From NCBI RefSeq assembly GCF_018263855.1, contig NZ_CP073318.1, forward strand, positions 6,758,001-6,822,000: a stretch of DNA of 64,000 nucleotides, written 5' to 3'. Shown here one piece after another: positions 32,291 through 40,807 of the stretch; within the stretch, counting starts at the first letter, position 1; every line of letters starts with the position of its first letter. This DNA comes from Kutzneria sp. CA-103260 (GTDB taxonomy: Bacteria; Actinomycetota; Actinomycetes; Mycobacteriales; Pseudonocardiaceae). Made by a program: the position numbers and the translations under genes. The notes beneath the pieces are model-generated. The model was not told the origin of the DNA, searched no databases, and was given only the letters and a program-made list of their open reading frames with translations.

Positions 32291-33315
32291 TGCGCGTGGT
32301 CTGGCCCTGGCTGAAGATCCTCGCCGGCGTGGCCATCATCGGAATCCTGCTGTGGCGGCTGGGCACCGGGGCCTTTGTGGACGGTCTGAGCGAGATCAAC
32401 CCGTGGGGTGTGGCCGCCGCGCTGGGCATCGGCTTCCTCACCACGTTGTTCAGCGCCTGGCGCTGGTGTGTCGTCGCCGACCAGCTGGGGCTGAAGCTGT
32501 CGCTGCGCACCGCGGTCGCCGACTACTACCGGGCGCTGTTCATCAACGCCGTGCTGCCGGGCGGTGTGCTCGGCGACGTGCACCGCGCGGTGCAGAACGG
32601 CCACGACACCGGCGACGTCGGCCGCGGCGTGCGGGCCGTCGTGCTGGAGCGGACCGGCGGCCAGCTGGCGATCCTCGCCGTCGGCGTGGGTGTGTTGCTC
32701 ACCGATCCGACGCTGATCGCCAAGGTGATCGGGGACATCGTGCCCGCGCCGGCCGCGATCGTCTTCGGCGCGCTGCTGGTCATCGCCGCCGCGGTCGTGC
32801 TCGCGACTTCGTCCCGACGGCCGCGTTGGCGGCAGGCGGTGGCCAAGACCATGCTCGACGTTCGGCGAAGCCTGCTGAGCCGCCGGTCGTGGCCGGCGGT
32901 CGTGCTGCTGTCGGCCGCGACGCTGGCCGGGCACCTCAGCCTGTTCGTCGTCGCCGCGCGGGCCGCCGGCTCCACCGCGTCGATCGGCCAGTTGCTGCCG
33001 CTGCTGGTGCTGGCGCTGATCGCGATGGGCCTGCCGATCAACGTCGGAGGCTGGGGCCCGCGCGAGGGCGTCGCCGCGCTGGCGTTCGCCGCCGCCGGGC
33101 TCGGCGCCACCCAGGGCGTCACCACCGCCGTCGTCTACGGCGTGCTGACACTGATCTCCAGCCTGCCCGGCGCCGCCGTGCTCGTGCTGCGCCGCGTGCA
33201 CCGCCCGACCGCACCGGTCGAACCGGTCACTCCGGTCGAGCAGCCCGCGCTGGAGCCGGTCGTGATCATCGCCGAGCCAATCGCCCGCCGGAAGGTGCAG
33301 CCGCAGGCCGCCTGA
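32287..33315 (+). CDS. flippase-like membrane protein (LPG synthase TM/UPF0104 family)
   Basis: 342 aa with about eight membrane helices. LFINAVLPGGVLGDVHRAV, VVLERTGGQLAIL and GLPINVGGWGPREGVAALAF are the conserved family blocks (GG-x-GGD and GGWGPREG motifs). The family comprises the membrane domain of MprF-like lysyl-phosphatidylglycerol synthases/flippases and AglD-like proteins acting on lipid-linked products. It closes the coupled operon, suggesting that the pathway product is membrane-bound or must cross the membrane. The C-terminal 45 residues are Pro/Val/Glu-rich and cytosolic. Confidence 0.83.
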   Translation: MMRVVWPWLKILAGVAIIGILLWRLGTGAFVDGLSEINPWGVAAALGIGFLTTLFSAWRWCVVADQLGLKLSLRTAVADYYRALFINAVLPGGVLGDVHRAVQNGHDTGDVGRGVRAVVLERTGGQLAILAVGVGVLLTDPTLIAKVIGDIVPAPAAIVFGALLVIAAAVVLATSSRRPRWRQAVAKTMLDVRRSLLSRRSWPAVVLLSAATLAGHLSLFVVAARAAGSTASIGQLLPLLVLALIAMGLPINVGGWGPREGVAALAFAAAGLGATQGVTTAVVYGVLTLISSLPGAAVLVLRRVHRPTAPVEPVTPVEQPALEPVVIIAEPIARRKVQPQAA

Positions 33316-34347
33316 GTGGGCAGCGCGGATGACCCGATCAGGTGGACCGAGGTGACCGCGTCACACATGTTGATCTGCGATCCTGTGCCGGTGACCGAGT
33401 ACGCCTACGATCGGACCAGAAACGCCTTGCTGGCGGTCTGGAGCGTCGGCATCGGCAACGTCGCCGAGACGGCCGTGGCGTTCGGTGAGCACCTGCCCGA
33501 CCCGGAAGACGCGTTGCAGCTCGGCTACGACCTCACGCACCTGTCCAACCGGTTGTGGCACACCTACACCCACCCGCTCACCGCGGCCGTGGACCAGCCG
33601 GAGGAGGCGCTGCGCCGGGCCCGCGACCAGTTGGCCGTCGGCCTGGTCACCGAGGCGCTGCGGGAGCCGAACCTGCCGGTGGGCAACCAGATCCGGATCT
33701 GCGAGAGCGCGGTGATGGAGTCCGCCCACCGGGTCGGCCGGACGCTGCACCGGATCGCCGACGGCCGCGTCACCGACCAGGCGGTCGCCGACGTCGAGGC
33801 GGAGGTCGCCGCGATGCGCCAGGCCGCGCTGGGCGATCTGACCGGCCGGGCCAACCAGGCGGTGGTGCTGACCAGGCTGGATCCGCAGCCCCAGCAGGTG
33901 GCCGCCGCGCACGCGTACTTCGAGCAGGTCCCGATGGGGCCACCCGAGCTGTACACGAAGATCGACGCCACCTCGGCGTCGGTGGCCGCGGTGCACTGGT
34001 TCTCCTCGGCCATCATGATCGCCCGTCGGGCTTCGGAGGACGATCCGTCCGACGCGCCGCCGACCCGCTGGCCCATGCCGAACCCGGCGCACGAGCTGGG
34101 CGAGGAGCTCCCGATGCAGGCCATGCGGCGGCTGGCCCTCGGCGAGTCGCCCCGGGACATCGTGATCGGGATGGTCCGGAACGGGGTGACGGCCCGGACG
34201 CTGCTGGAAGAGCTGGTGCTCGGCATCGACCACGCCTGGCAGCTCTACCGCGAGAACAACAAAAGTGTGCCGTCCCATCAGATTGATGAAACATTTCTGG
34301 CTCGGACGACGAGAATGGCCGTGGAGGGACGAGACCGCATCCTGTAG
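33316..34347 (+). CDS. hypothetical actinobacterial protein
   Basis: 343 aa; family not recognised. It begins with a GTG immediately after the TGA of the flippase-like gene, so it may be the last gene of that operon; an internal ATG at 33367 (MLICDPVPVTEYAYDRTRN) is an alternative start. Predicted fully soluble and mostly helical, with TEYAYDRTRNALLAVW, QEAEVAAMRQAAL-like helices and a C-terminal helix FLARTTRMAVEG. The central DATSASVAAVHWFSSAIMIA is mildly hydrophobic. No catalytic motif seen. Confidence 0.6.
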   Translation: MGSADDPIRWTEVTASHMLICDPVPVTEYAYDRTRNALLAVWSVGIGNVAETAVAFGEHLPDPEDALQLGYDLTHLSNRLWHTYTHPLTAAVDQPEEALRRARDQLAVGLVTEALREPNLPVGNQIRICESAVMESAHRVGRTLHRIADGRVTDQAVADVEAEVAAMRQAALGDLTGRANQAVVLTRLDPQPQQVAAAHAYFEQVPMGPPELYTKIDATSASVAAVHWFSSAIMIARRASEDDPSDAPPTRWPMPNPAHELGEELPMQAMRRLALGESPRDIVIGMVRNGVTARTLLEELVLGIDHAWQLYRENNKSVPSHQIDETFLARTTRMAVEGRDRIL

Positions 34348-34362
34348 CCGTGGAGGGCCGCC

Positions 34363-35388
34363 GTGGTGACCATTGTGGACGTCGCGCGGGCAGCCGGCGT
34401 CGCGCCGAGCACGGTGTCGTACGTGATCAGCGGCAAGAGACGCATCTCGACGGACACCCGCAACCGGGTCGAGCAGTGCATCCGCGATCTCGGCTACCAC
34501 CCCAACGCCGGCGCGCGGGCGCTGGCCAGCAACCGCACCAATGTGGTGGCCCTCGCCGTGCCGCTGCGCGCGGACCTCAACCTTTCGGTGATCATGCAGT
34601 TCGTCTCCTCGGTGGTCACCTCCGCCCGTGAGCACGACCTGGACCTGTTGCTGCTGACCAAGGACGACGGCCCCGCCGAGTTACGCCGGGTTGCGTCGTC
34701 CGCGATCGCCGACGCGCTGATCGTGATGGACGTCGAGTCCGCCGACGGCCGTATCCCCATGCTCGCCACCCTCGACCGGCCGACCGTGCTGATCGGACTG
34801 CCCGAGCAGCCCGACGGCCTGAGCTGCGTCGACCTGGATTTCACCGCCGCCGGCGCGACCTGCGTGCACCACCTCGCCGACCTCGGGCACCGGGACATCG
34901 CCCTGGTCGGCCCCTCCCCCGCCGTCTACCGGCGCGGCACCAGCTTCGCCCGGCGCTTCCGCCACGGCTACGACTGCGCCGCCGTCCAGCGCCGCATCCA
35001 CACCACCGCCCACCCCTGTGGTCACTCCTACGACTCCGCCATGGCCTGCCTCGACCAGGTCTTCGCCGAGAATCCCCACGTCACCGGCCTCGTCGTGCAC
35101 AACGAGGCGGTGCTCCCCGACATCCTCGCCGGCCTGCACGCCCGCGGCCTCCGGGTGCCCGACGACATCTCCGTCGTCGCGGTCTGCCCCGACAACATGG
35201 CCGACCTCGGCGCCATCCCCCTCACCTCCGTCGCCATCCCCGCCCCCGAGGTCGGCGACCTCGCCGTGCGCATGACCATCCGCCAGCTCTCCGGCCCGCC
35301 GGCCCCCGAGGTCCGTCTCCTCCCGCCGCGCCTCACCGTCCGCCGGAGCACCGCCGTCGCCCCCTTCGCCGCCGCCGCTCCCCGCTGA
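34363..35388 (+). CDS. LacI-family transcriptional regulator
   Basis: 341 aa. The N-terminal HTH (TIVDVARAAGVAPSTVSYV) and hinge helix (GARALASNRTNVVALAVPL) are intact, followed by a periplasmic-binding-protein-like effector domain (SCVDLDFTAAGATCVHHLAD, GHRDIALVGP). GTG start at 34363. No sugar transporter or hydrolase is adjacent. It is the only LacI gene in the window and therefore a possible, unproven, binder of the CebR-like site at 3216. The C-terminus is Pro/Ala-rich and the downstream DNA is repetitive. Confidence 0.87.
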   Translation: MVTIVDVARAAGVAPSTVSYVISGKRRISTDTRNRVEQCIRDLGYHPNAGARALASNRTNVVALAVPLRADLNLSVIMQFVSSVVTSAREHDLDLLLLTKDDGPAELRRVASSAIADALIVMDVESADGRIPMLATLDRPTVLIGLPEQPDGLSCVDLDFTAAGATCVHHLADLGHRDIALVGPSPAVYRRGTSFARRFRHGYDCAAVQRRIHTTAHPCGHSYDSAMACLDQVFAENPHVTGLVVHNEAVLPDILAGLHARGLRVPDDISVVAVCPDNMADLGAIPLTSVAIPAPEVGDLAVRMTIRQLSGPPAPEVRLLPPRLTVRRSTAVAPFAAAAPR

Positions 35389-35394
35389 CGAACT

Positions 35395-35505
35395 CCCCCT
35401 TCGCGACGAAATCCTCCTTTTCGCCGAAAAGCAGCCCGGCGCACGAAGTCGGGAAGTCGGACGATCGCGGGCGGTGTGCTGGACGATCGCGGGGGCGGCG
35501 TTAGT
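35395..35505. repeat. TTTTCGNCGAAAAG palindrome and GGACGATCGCGGG direct repeat
   Basis: The gap after the LacI gene has GCGACGAAATC, then the perfect palindrome CTTTTCGCCGAAAAG at 35417-35431, and two copies of GGACGATCGCGGG at about 35459 and 35483. The palindrome matches the one at 996-1012 except at the central base. Confidence 0.55.
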
Positions 35506-35513
35506 CTGCCTGC

Positions 35514-36623
35514 GTGGCCGACATGATCCTGCCGCGTTACGGTGAGCGCTCGCTCTGCGAGGTGACGCCGTCGTTGCTCGCCGCGCTCGGCGTGGCTGGT
35601 TTCGACAACGTGTTGGGCGTGCCGCGGACGTCCGCGGCTTGCCTGCTGCTGATTGACGGCCTCGGCTGGGAGCTGCTGGCGAAGTATGCCGAGGATGCGC
35701 CGTTCCTGGCCGGGCGCATGGCGGGCCAGGAGCCGCTGACGGCGGGGTTTCCCAGCACGACGGCGACGAGCGTGGCCTCGTTCGGCACCGGGCTGACATC
35801 CGGCGAGCACGGCATTGTCGGCACCAGCTTCGCGGCGCCGGACCTGCTGTATCCGCTGCCCTGGCGAGCCAACGGCGCGGACGCGCGGCAAACGCTGGTG
35901 CCGGAGGAGATCCAGCCGTTGCCGACGCTGTTCGAGCGGGCCGGCATCGCCGTCACGATCGCGGCACCGATGCTGCAGCGCGGCTCGGGCCTGACCCGGA
36001 GCGTGTTGCGCGGCGGCGTGTTCGAGCCGACATTCGGGCTGGGTGACCTCACCGCCAAGATCGTGGCCAACCGCGACGGGTTCTGCTATGCGTACCACGG
36101 CGATCTGGACACGATGGGCCACGTCTACGGTCCGGGATCACTGGAATGGCGGTGGCAGCTCAACCACGTCGACCGCATGGTGGCGACGGCGGTCGACGCG
36201 TTGCCACCGGGCGCCCTGCTGGCTGTCACGGCTGATCACGGCATGGTACCAATGACGTCCACAGTGGACTACGACACGGACCCCCAACTCCAGGAAGGGG
36301 TTCGGCTGCTCGGCGGCGAGCCCCGCGTGCGACACGTCTACACGGAGCCGGGCGCCGCCGACGACGTGCTCGCAGCGTGGCGAAACGTGTTGGGCGACAA
36401 GGCTTTGGTGGTGAGCCAGGAGCAGGCCGTCGACGAGGGCTGGTTCGGGGCGGTCTCCGACCGGGTGCGGCCGAGGATCGGCGACGTCATCGCTGGCGCC
36501 CTCGGCGAGGTCTGCGTCGTGCGCACGGTCAGGGAGCCGATCGAGTCCGGCTTCCGCGGCGTGCACGGTTCGCTGACCCCGGCCGAGATGCTGGTGCCGT
36601 TGCTCACCTTCACCCGTGACTAG
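35514..36623 (+). CDS. type I phosphodiesterase/nucleotide pyrophosphatase family enzyme
   Basis: 369 aa of the alkaline phosphatase superfamily. Metal and nucleophile motifs are LLIDGLGW (Asp), FPSTTATS (Thr nucleophile), HGDLDTMGHVYG (Asp, His) and TADHGM (Asp, His), in order. These enzymes cleave phosphodiester or pyrophosphate bonds; substrate unknown. GTG start at 35514. Its TAG shares the tetranucleotide CTAG with the convergent acyl-CoA ligase stop at 36620-36623. Confidence 0.87.
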   Translation: MADMILPRYGERSLCEVTPSLLAALGVAGFDNVLGVPRTSAACLLLIDGLGWELLAKYAEDAPFLAGRMAGQEPLTAGFPSTTATSVASFGTGLTSGEHGIVGTSFAAPDLLYPLPWRANGADARQTLVPEEIQPLPTLFERAGIAVTIAAPMLQRGSGLTRSVLRGGVFEPTFGLGDLTAKIVANRDGFCYAYHGDLDTMGHVYGPGSLEWRWQLNHVDRMVATAVDALPPGALLAVTADHGMVPMTSTVDYDTDPQLQEGVRLLGGEPRVRHVYTEPGAADDVLAAWRNVLGDKALVVSQEQAVDEGWFGAVSDRVRPRIGDVIAGALGEVCVVRTVREPIESGFRGVHGSLTPAEMLVPLLTFTRD

Positions 36624-38179
36624 TCGGCGTAGAGCTTGCGCAGCTCAAACTTCTGCACTTTGCCGGTGGCGGTGCGCGGCAGGCTGTCCACCACGATCAC
36701 GGCAGTCGGCTTCTTGAACGAAGCGAGCCGGTCCCGGCAGTGCTCGACGACGTCGGCCAGTGTGGGCGGGTCGGCCGGGTCGACGGCGGTGACCACGGCG
36801 ACCGGGGTCTGCACCCACTTCTCGTGCCGGGTCCCGATCACAGCCACCTCGGCGACCTTGGGATGGCTGTCGATGACCGCCTCCACCTCGGCGCAGTAGA
36901 TGTTCTCGCCACCAGAGATGATCATGTCCTTCTTGCGGTCCACCACCCAGACGAAGCCGTCCTCGTCGACCCGGCACAGGTCGCCGGAGTGGAACCAGCC
37001 GCCGGCGAAGGCCTCCGCGGTGGCCTCGGGCTTGCCCCAGTAGCCGGGCGTGATCACCGGCCCGCGGTAGACGATCTCGCCGACCTCACCTGGTTTCACG
37101 TCCCGCATCTCGTCGTCGACGACGCGCACTTCGATGCCGGGGATCGGGGTGCCGACCGAGCCGCGCTTGCGGATGGCGTCCTCGGCCCGCAGCAGGCACA
37201 CGACCGCGCACGTCTCCGTCTGCCCGAAGGCGGTGAACGCGCTGGCGTCGGGGAAGGTGTCGGCCAGCGCCTGCAGAGTGGACGGCGTGGCCGGCGACGC
37301 ACCCCAGGTGATGTTGTTCAGCACCAGGTTTCGTTCCTTGACGCCCGGCACCGCGCAGATCGCCTGCCACTGGCTCGGCACGAAGAAGGTGTGGGTGATC
37401 TGCTCCCGCTCCAACAGGTCCACGGTCTCGACCGGGTCGAAGCCGGCGCCGGAGTAGATCACCACCCGGTCGCCGCCGATCAGCCGGCCGAGCGCGGTGC
37501 CCATGCCGGCGATGTGGAACATCGGCACACCCAGCAGCACCGTCTCGCCGTTGGGACACTTGCCGCCGGCGGCGATCCGTTGCAGCATGCCGGCGAAGGC
37601 GAGGTTGCGGTGCGTGAGAACCGCGCCCTTGGGCCGGCCGGTGGTGCCGGAGGTGTACATGATGAACGCCGGATCCTGCTCCGGCACAACGATGTCCAGC
37701 GGGTCGTCGGGCTCGATCGCCACGGCTTCCTCGAACTCGTGGCCGATGCGCAGGGTCGACCGCACACAGTCCACTTCGGACAAGGTGGCCGCGGCCAGCG
37801 GTGCGGTCACGTCGTCGACGATCATCAGGCCGGCCGTGCAGTCGTGCACGATGTAGGCGACTTCGCCGGCCACCAAACGGAAGTTGATGGGCACGACGAT
37901 GGCGCCGAGCCGCAGCACGGCGTAGAACGCTTCGACGGTCTCGATACGGTTGGTGGCCAGCACGGCCACTCGGTCACCGGCGTGCACACCGCGTTCGCGC
38001 AAGGCCCGGGCCAGCCGATTGACTCGACGGTCGAGTTCGGTGTAGGTGCGGCGGGTTTCGTCCATCTGGAGCGCGACCCGGTCCGGGAAGATCCGGGCGG
38101 CACGGGCGAGCTGGTTGGCCAACGCCATGCTGCCGGCCGCGGTCGCGGCGGCGACGTCCGGATGCGTTGCAGCGATCAT
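36620..38179 (-). CDS. acyl-CoA synthetase (FadD-like, AMP-forming)
   Basis: 519 aa ANL-superfamily ligase. A3 is FIMYTSGTTGRPKGAVLTH, A5 is AFGQTETC, A7/A8 are FHSGDLCRVDEDGF and DRKKDMIISGGENI, and the catalytic Lys is in RTATGKVQKFELR near the C-terminus. It activates a carboxylate to its CoA thioester; chain length cannot be read. The ATG at 38179 is supported by GGGAG 9 nt upstream; a GTG at 38188 lies too close to that RBS. Convergent with the phosphodiesterase; 53 bp downstream of the histidine phosphatase gene. Confidence 0.9.
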   Translation of the reverse strand: MIAATHPDVAAATAAGSMALANQLARAARIFPDRVALQMDETRRTYTELDRRVNRLARALRERGVHAGDRVAVLATNRIETVEAFYAVLRLGAIVVPINFRLVAGEVAYIVHDCTAGLMIVDDVTAPLAAATLSEVDCVRSTLRIGHEFEEAVAIEPDDPLDIVVPEQDPAFIMYTSGTTGRPKGAVLTHRNLAFAGMLQRIAAGGKCPNGETVLLGVPMFHIAGMGTALGRLIGGDRVVIYSGAGFDPVETVDLLEREQITHTFFVPSQWQAICAVPGVKERNLVLNNITWGASPATPSTLQALADTFPDASAFTAFGQTETCAVVCLLRAEDAIRKRGSVGTPIPGIEVRVVDDEMRDVKPGEVGEIVYRGPVITPGYWGKPEATAEAFAGGWFHSGDLCRVDEDGFVWVVDRKKDMIISGGENIYCAEVEAVIDSHPKVAEVAVIGTRHEKWVQTPVAVVTAVDPADPPTLADVVEHCRDRLASFKKPTAVIVVDSLPRTATGKVQKFELRKLYAD

Positions 38180-38232
38180 CGTCCACACTCCCTTGTGCGG
38201 CAGTGACTTCCGACGTTACCCAGGCAACGCGG

Positions 38233-38838
38233 CTAAGACAATGCCGAGAGGCGGTGCAGGATCCAGCGGGGCGGCGGCCAGTCGGTCGGATCGCCGTCGG
38301 TGGTCCACTCGGTCACCGACGCCGGCGCGACGGCCAGGTCGAAGCCGCGCAGCAGCGGCTGGTTGCCGAACGCCACGAAGGATGCCTCGACCGTTTCCTT
38401 GTGACCGACCGCGATCACGGTCTCGTCGCGGTGCCGGGCGGCCAGTTCGAGCAACGCGCGGCTGACCCTGAGGACCAGCTCCGCCCACGCCTCGTTCCCG
38501 GTCTCGAACGGCCGGAACACGCCGCCGCCCTCGATCCCGAACCGCCGCTGGAATTCGGCGGCGGTCAGGCCGGTGGCCGCCGCCGGGGTGTGCCACGTGC
38601 AGAGGCCGCAGTCCTGCGCCGGGGGCACGCCGAAGCGGTCGGCGATCACCGCCGCCGTTTCGATCGCACGAACCTCCGTGGACGAACACACCACGACCGG
38701 TCCGCGCTCCTCGGCCACGAGCCGACCGGCCAGGTCCTCGGCCTGTCGCCGGCCGTTCGCGGTCAGCCCCTCCGGGCCGCGCAGGGTGTGGTCGGACTCG
38801 CCGTGCCGGACCAGCAGCAGCCGCGCCAAAGTCGTCAC
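38233..38838 (-). CDS. histidine phosphatase (phosphoglycerate mutase-like)
   Basis: 201 aa branch of the histidine phosphatase superfamily. LLVRHGESDHT gives the phospho-accepting His in the RHG motif, and GHKET supplies the second His. The Cys/Trp-containing insert CGLCTWHTPAA may bind a metal or simply be variable. Substrate unknown. The GTG at 38838 gives the expected N-terminus; the longer frame would run through the hairpin at 38853-38881. Confidence 0.83.
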   Translation of the reverse strand: MTTLARLLLVRHGESDHTLRGPEGLTANGRRQAEDLAGRLVAEERGPVVVCSSTEVRAIETAAVIADRFGVPPAQDCGLCTWHTPAAATGLTAAEFQRRFGIEGGGVFRPFETGNEAWAELVLRVSRALLELAARHRDETVIAVGHKETVEASFVAFGNQPLLRGFDLAVAPASVTEWTTDGDPTDWPPPRWILHRLSALS

Positions 38839-38852
38839 TCCACAGTAGACAG

Positions 38853-38881
38853 ATGTGGCCCCCGGCAACCGGGGGCCACAT
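38853..38881 (-). terminator. terminator downstream of LLM oxidoreductase
   Basis: ATGTGGCCCCCGG at 38853-38865 pairs perfectly with 38869-38881 over a 3-nt loop, starting 9 bp after the LLM stop. A GC-rich U-poor stem is usual for this type of genome. Confidence 0.75.
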
Positions 38882-38889
38882 CACGACGA

Positions 38890-39756
38890 CTACAGGTCGG
38901 CGACCCGCTGTGCGAGCGGGCCGGCGAACTCCTCGATCCACTTGGCCGGCGTGCCGGTGGGCGGCGCCACGATCACCGTCTTCACGCCGAGCTTGCCGTA
39001 CGGCTCCAACTGCTTGGCGAAGGTGTCCGGATCGGCGTCGGTGCGGGCGGTGATCGTCACCTCGATCTCCGCGAAGTCGCGGCCGACGGCGTCGCAGTGC
39101 TGCCGGATGACGTCGATCTTGTGGCCGACCTCCTCGGGGGAGGTGGTGAACAGGTTGCAGGCGTCGGCGTACTGGGCGACCAGCCGCAGCGTCTTCTTCT
39201 CACCGCCGCCGCCGATCAGCACGCGGGGCCGCGGCGAGCGCACGGCCGGCGGGTGGTTGATGGTCTCGGCCAGCTGGTAGTGCTTGCCCTCGAACGGGCC
39301 GTCGTTGCTGTTGTCCCACATCTGGTGGCAGATCCGCAGCGTTTCCTCGAGCCGCTCGAACCGCTCCTTGAGCGGCGGGAACGGCACGCCGAGGCCGGCG
39401 TGCTCGCGGTCGTACCAGGCGGCGCCGATGCCGAGCGTGCCGCGGCCGCCGGACAGCACGTCCAGGGTGGTGACGATCTTGGCCAGCAGGCCCGGGTGCC
39501 GGTAGGTGACGCCAGTGACCAGCAGGCTGAGCTCGATGGTCGAGGTGTGCGCCGCCAGGAAGCCCAGCGTCGTGTAGCCCTCCAGCATGTTGTCCGGCGC
39601 GCCGCCGTTGTGCTCCATCTGGAAGTAGTGGTCCATCACCGACAGCCAGCCGATCCCGGCGGCCTCGGCGGCCTGGCCGACGGCGGCCAGCTCCGGGCCG
39701 ATGCCGGCGGACCCCGACGGGTGGTCGAACTTGGTGACGTGGACGCCGACTCGCAC
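38890..39756 (-). CDS. LLM-class F420-dependent oxidoreductase
   Basis: 288 aa luciferase-like TIM barrel. It starts VRVGVHVTKFDHP, followed by LSVMDHYFQ, the substrate/cofactor loop TGVTYRHPGLLAK and GRGTLGIGAAWYDREH, typical of F420-binding LLM proteins. It reduces or oxidises an unknown substrate with F420 as hydride carrier. The GTG at 39756 has GGGAG 6 nt upstream. It is divergent from the BASS transporter across 88 bp containing a TetR-like palindrome. Confidence 0.88.
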   Translation of the reverse strand: MRVGVHVTKFDHPSGSAGIGPELAAVGQAAEAAGIGWLSVMDHYFQMEHNGGAPDNMLEGYTTLGFLAAHTSTIELSLLVTGVTYRHPGLLAKIVTTLDVLSGGRGTLGIGAAWYDREHAGLGVPFPPLKERFERLEETLRICHQMWDNSNDGPFEGKHYQLAETINHPPAVRSPRPRVLIGGGGEKKTLRLVAQYADACNLFTTSPEEVGHKIDVIRQHCDAVGRDFAEIEVTITARTDADPDTFAKQLEPYGKLGVKTVIVAPPTGTPAKWIEEFAGPLAQRVADL

Positions 39757-39801
39757 GGTCGTCTCCCATTCGGTGTCGTGAGTGTCGCCACAACGCTATG
39801 T

Positions 39802-39819
39802 CCTGGAGCGCACTCCAGG
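39802..39819. promoter_or_regulatory. palindromic operator between LLM and BASS genes
   Basis: CCTGGAG-CGCA-CTCCAGG: 7-bp perfect arms. The core TGGAGNGCNCTCCA form is typical of TetR-family sites. It lies 45 bp from the LLM start and 25 bp from the transporter start; no regulator is adjacent. Confidence 0.6.
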
Positions 39820-39844
39820 TCAATGCCGTGCTTATGCTGCCGGA

Positions 39845-40807
39845 ATGTCCCGGCTACGGCTCGATCCCTACATCCTGGCGCTGTTGGCCACCGTGGGAGT
39901 GGCGTCCCTGCTACCCGCTCGGGGGATCTACGCGACCGGACTGGGTCATGTCACCACGATCGCGATCGGTTTCCTGTTCTTCCTCTACGGCGCGCGGCTG
40001 TCCACTCGGGAAGCGCTGGACGGACTGAAGCACTGGCGCCTGCACACGCTGGTGCTGGCCTGCACCTTCGTGCTGTTCCCGGTGCTGGGGCTGCTGTGCC
40101 GGCTGCTGGTGCCGACGGTGCTGACCCCGGAGCTGTGGACCGGGCTGATGTTCCTGTGCTGCCTGCCCTCCACCGTGCAATCGTCGATCGCGTTCACCTC
40201 GATCGCCCGCGGCAATGTCGCCGCCGCGATCTGCAGCGCGTCCTTCTCCAACCTGATCGGCATCGTGCTGACCCCGGTGCTGGTCACGGTGTTCATCGTC
40301 AACGGCAGCGGCGGCGTGTCCCTCGACTCGATCCGGGACATCCTGCTGCAGTTGCTGGCCCCGTTCGTCGCCGGCCAGGTGCTGCGCCGGTGGATCGCCG
40401 GCTTCCTCACCCGGCACAAAAAGGTGTTGGGCTATGTGGACCGGGGATCCATCCTGTTGGTCGTGTACGCCGCTTTCAGCGAGGGTGTGGTCGCCGGCAT
40501 CTGGGGCCGCCTCTCGATCACCGACCTCGGCCTGCTGCTCGCCGTGAATGCCGCCTTGCTGGCGTTTGTCCTGCTGTCGACCACGGTGCTGGCCCGCCGG
40601 CTCGGCTTCGGCCGGGCTGACGAGATCGCCATCGTGTTCTGCGGCTCGAAGAAGTCCCTGGCCAGCGGGCTGCCGATGGCCAGCGTGCTGTTCCCGGCCG
40701 GCGCGGTCGGCCTGATCGTGCTGCCGCTGATGCTGTTCCACCAGATGCAGCTGATGGTCTGCGCCTGGCTGGCCCGCCGCTACGCCGACCAGTACTCCCA
40801 TGCGTGA
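39845..40807 (+). CDS. bile acid:sodium symporter-like transporter (BASS/SBF-like)
   Basis: 320 aa with about nine to ten membrane helices. FLFFLYGARLSTREAL, LPSTVQSSIAFTSIARGN and FCGSKKSLASGLPMA are the conserved crossover and core motifs of the YfeH-type SBF-like family. It probably moves an organic anion; substrate unknown. It overlaps the deaminase by 8 bp, so the pair are co-translated, which raises the possibility that it exports or imports a nucleoside or related product. Confidence 0.85.
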   Translation: MSRLRLDPYILALLATVGVASLLPARGIYATGLGHVTTIAIGFLFFLYGARLSTREALDGLKHWRLHTLVLACTFVLFPVLGLLCRLLVPTVLTPELWTGLMFLCCLPSTVQSSIAFTSIARGNVAAAICSASFSNLIGIVLTPVLVTVFIVNGSGGVSLDSIRDILLQLLAPFVAGQVLRRWIAGFLTRHKKVLGYVDRGSILLVVYAAFSEGVVAGIWGRLSITDLGLLLAVNAALLAFVLLSTTVLARRLGFGRADEIAIVFCGSKKSLASGLPMASVLFPAGAVGLIVLPLMLFHQMQLMVCAWLARRYADQYSHA

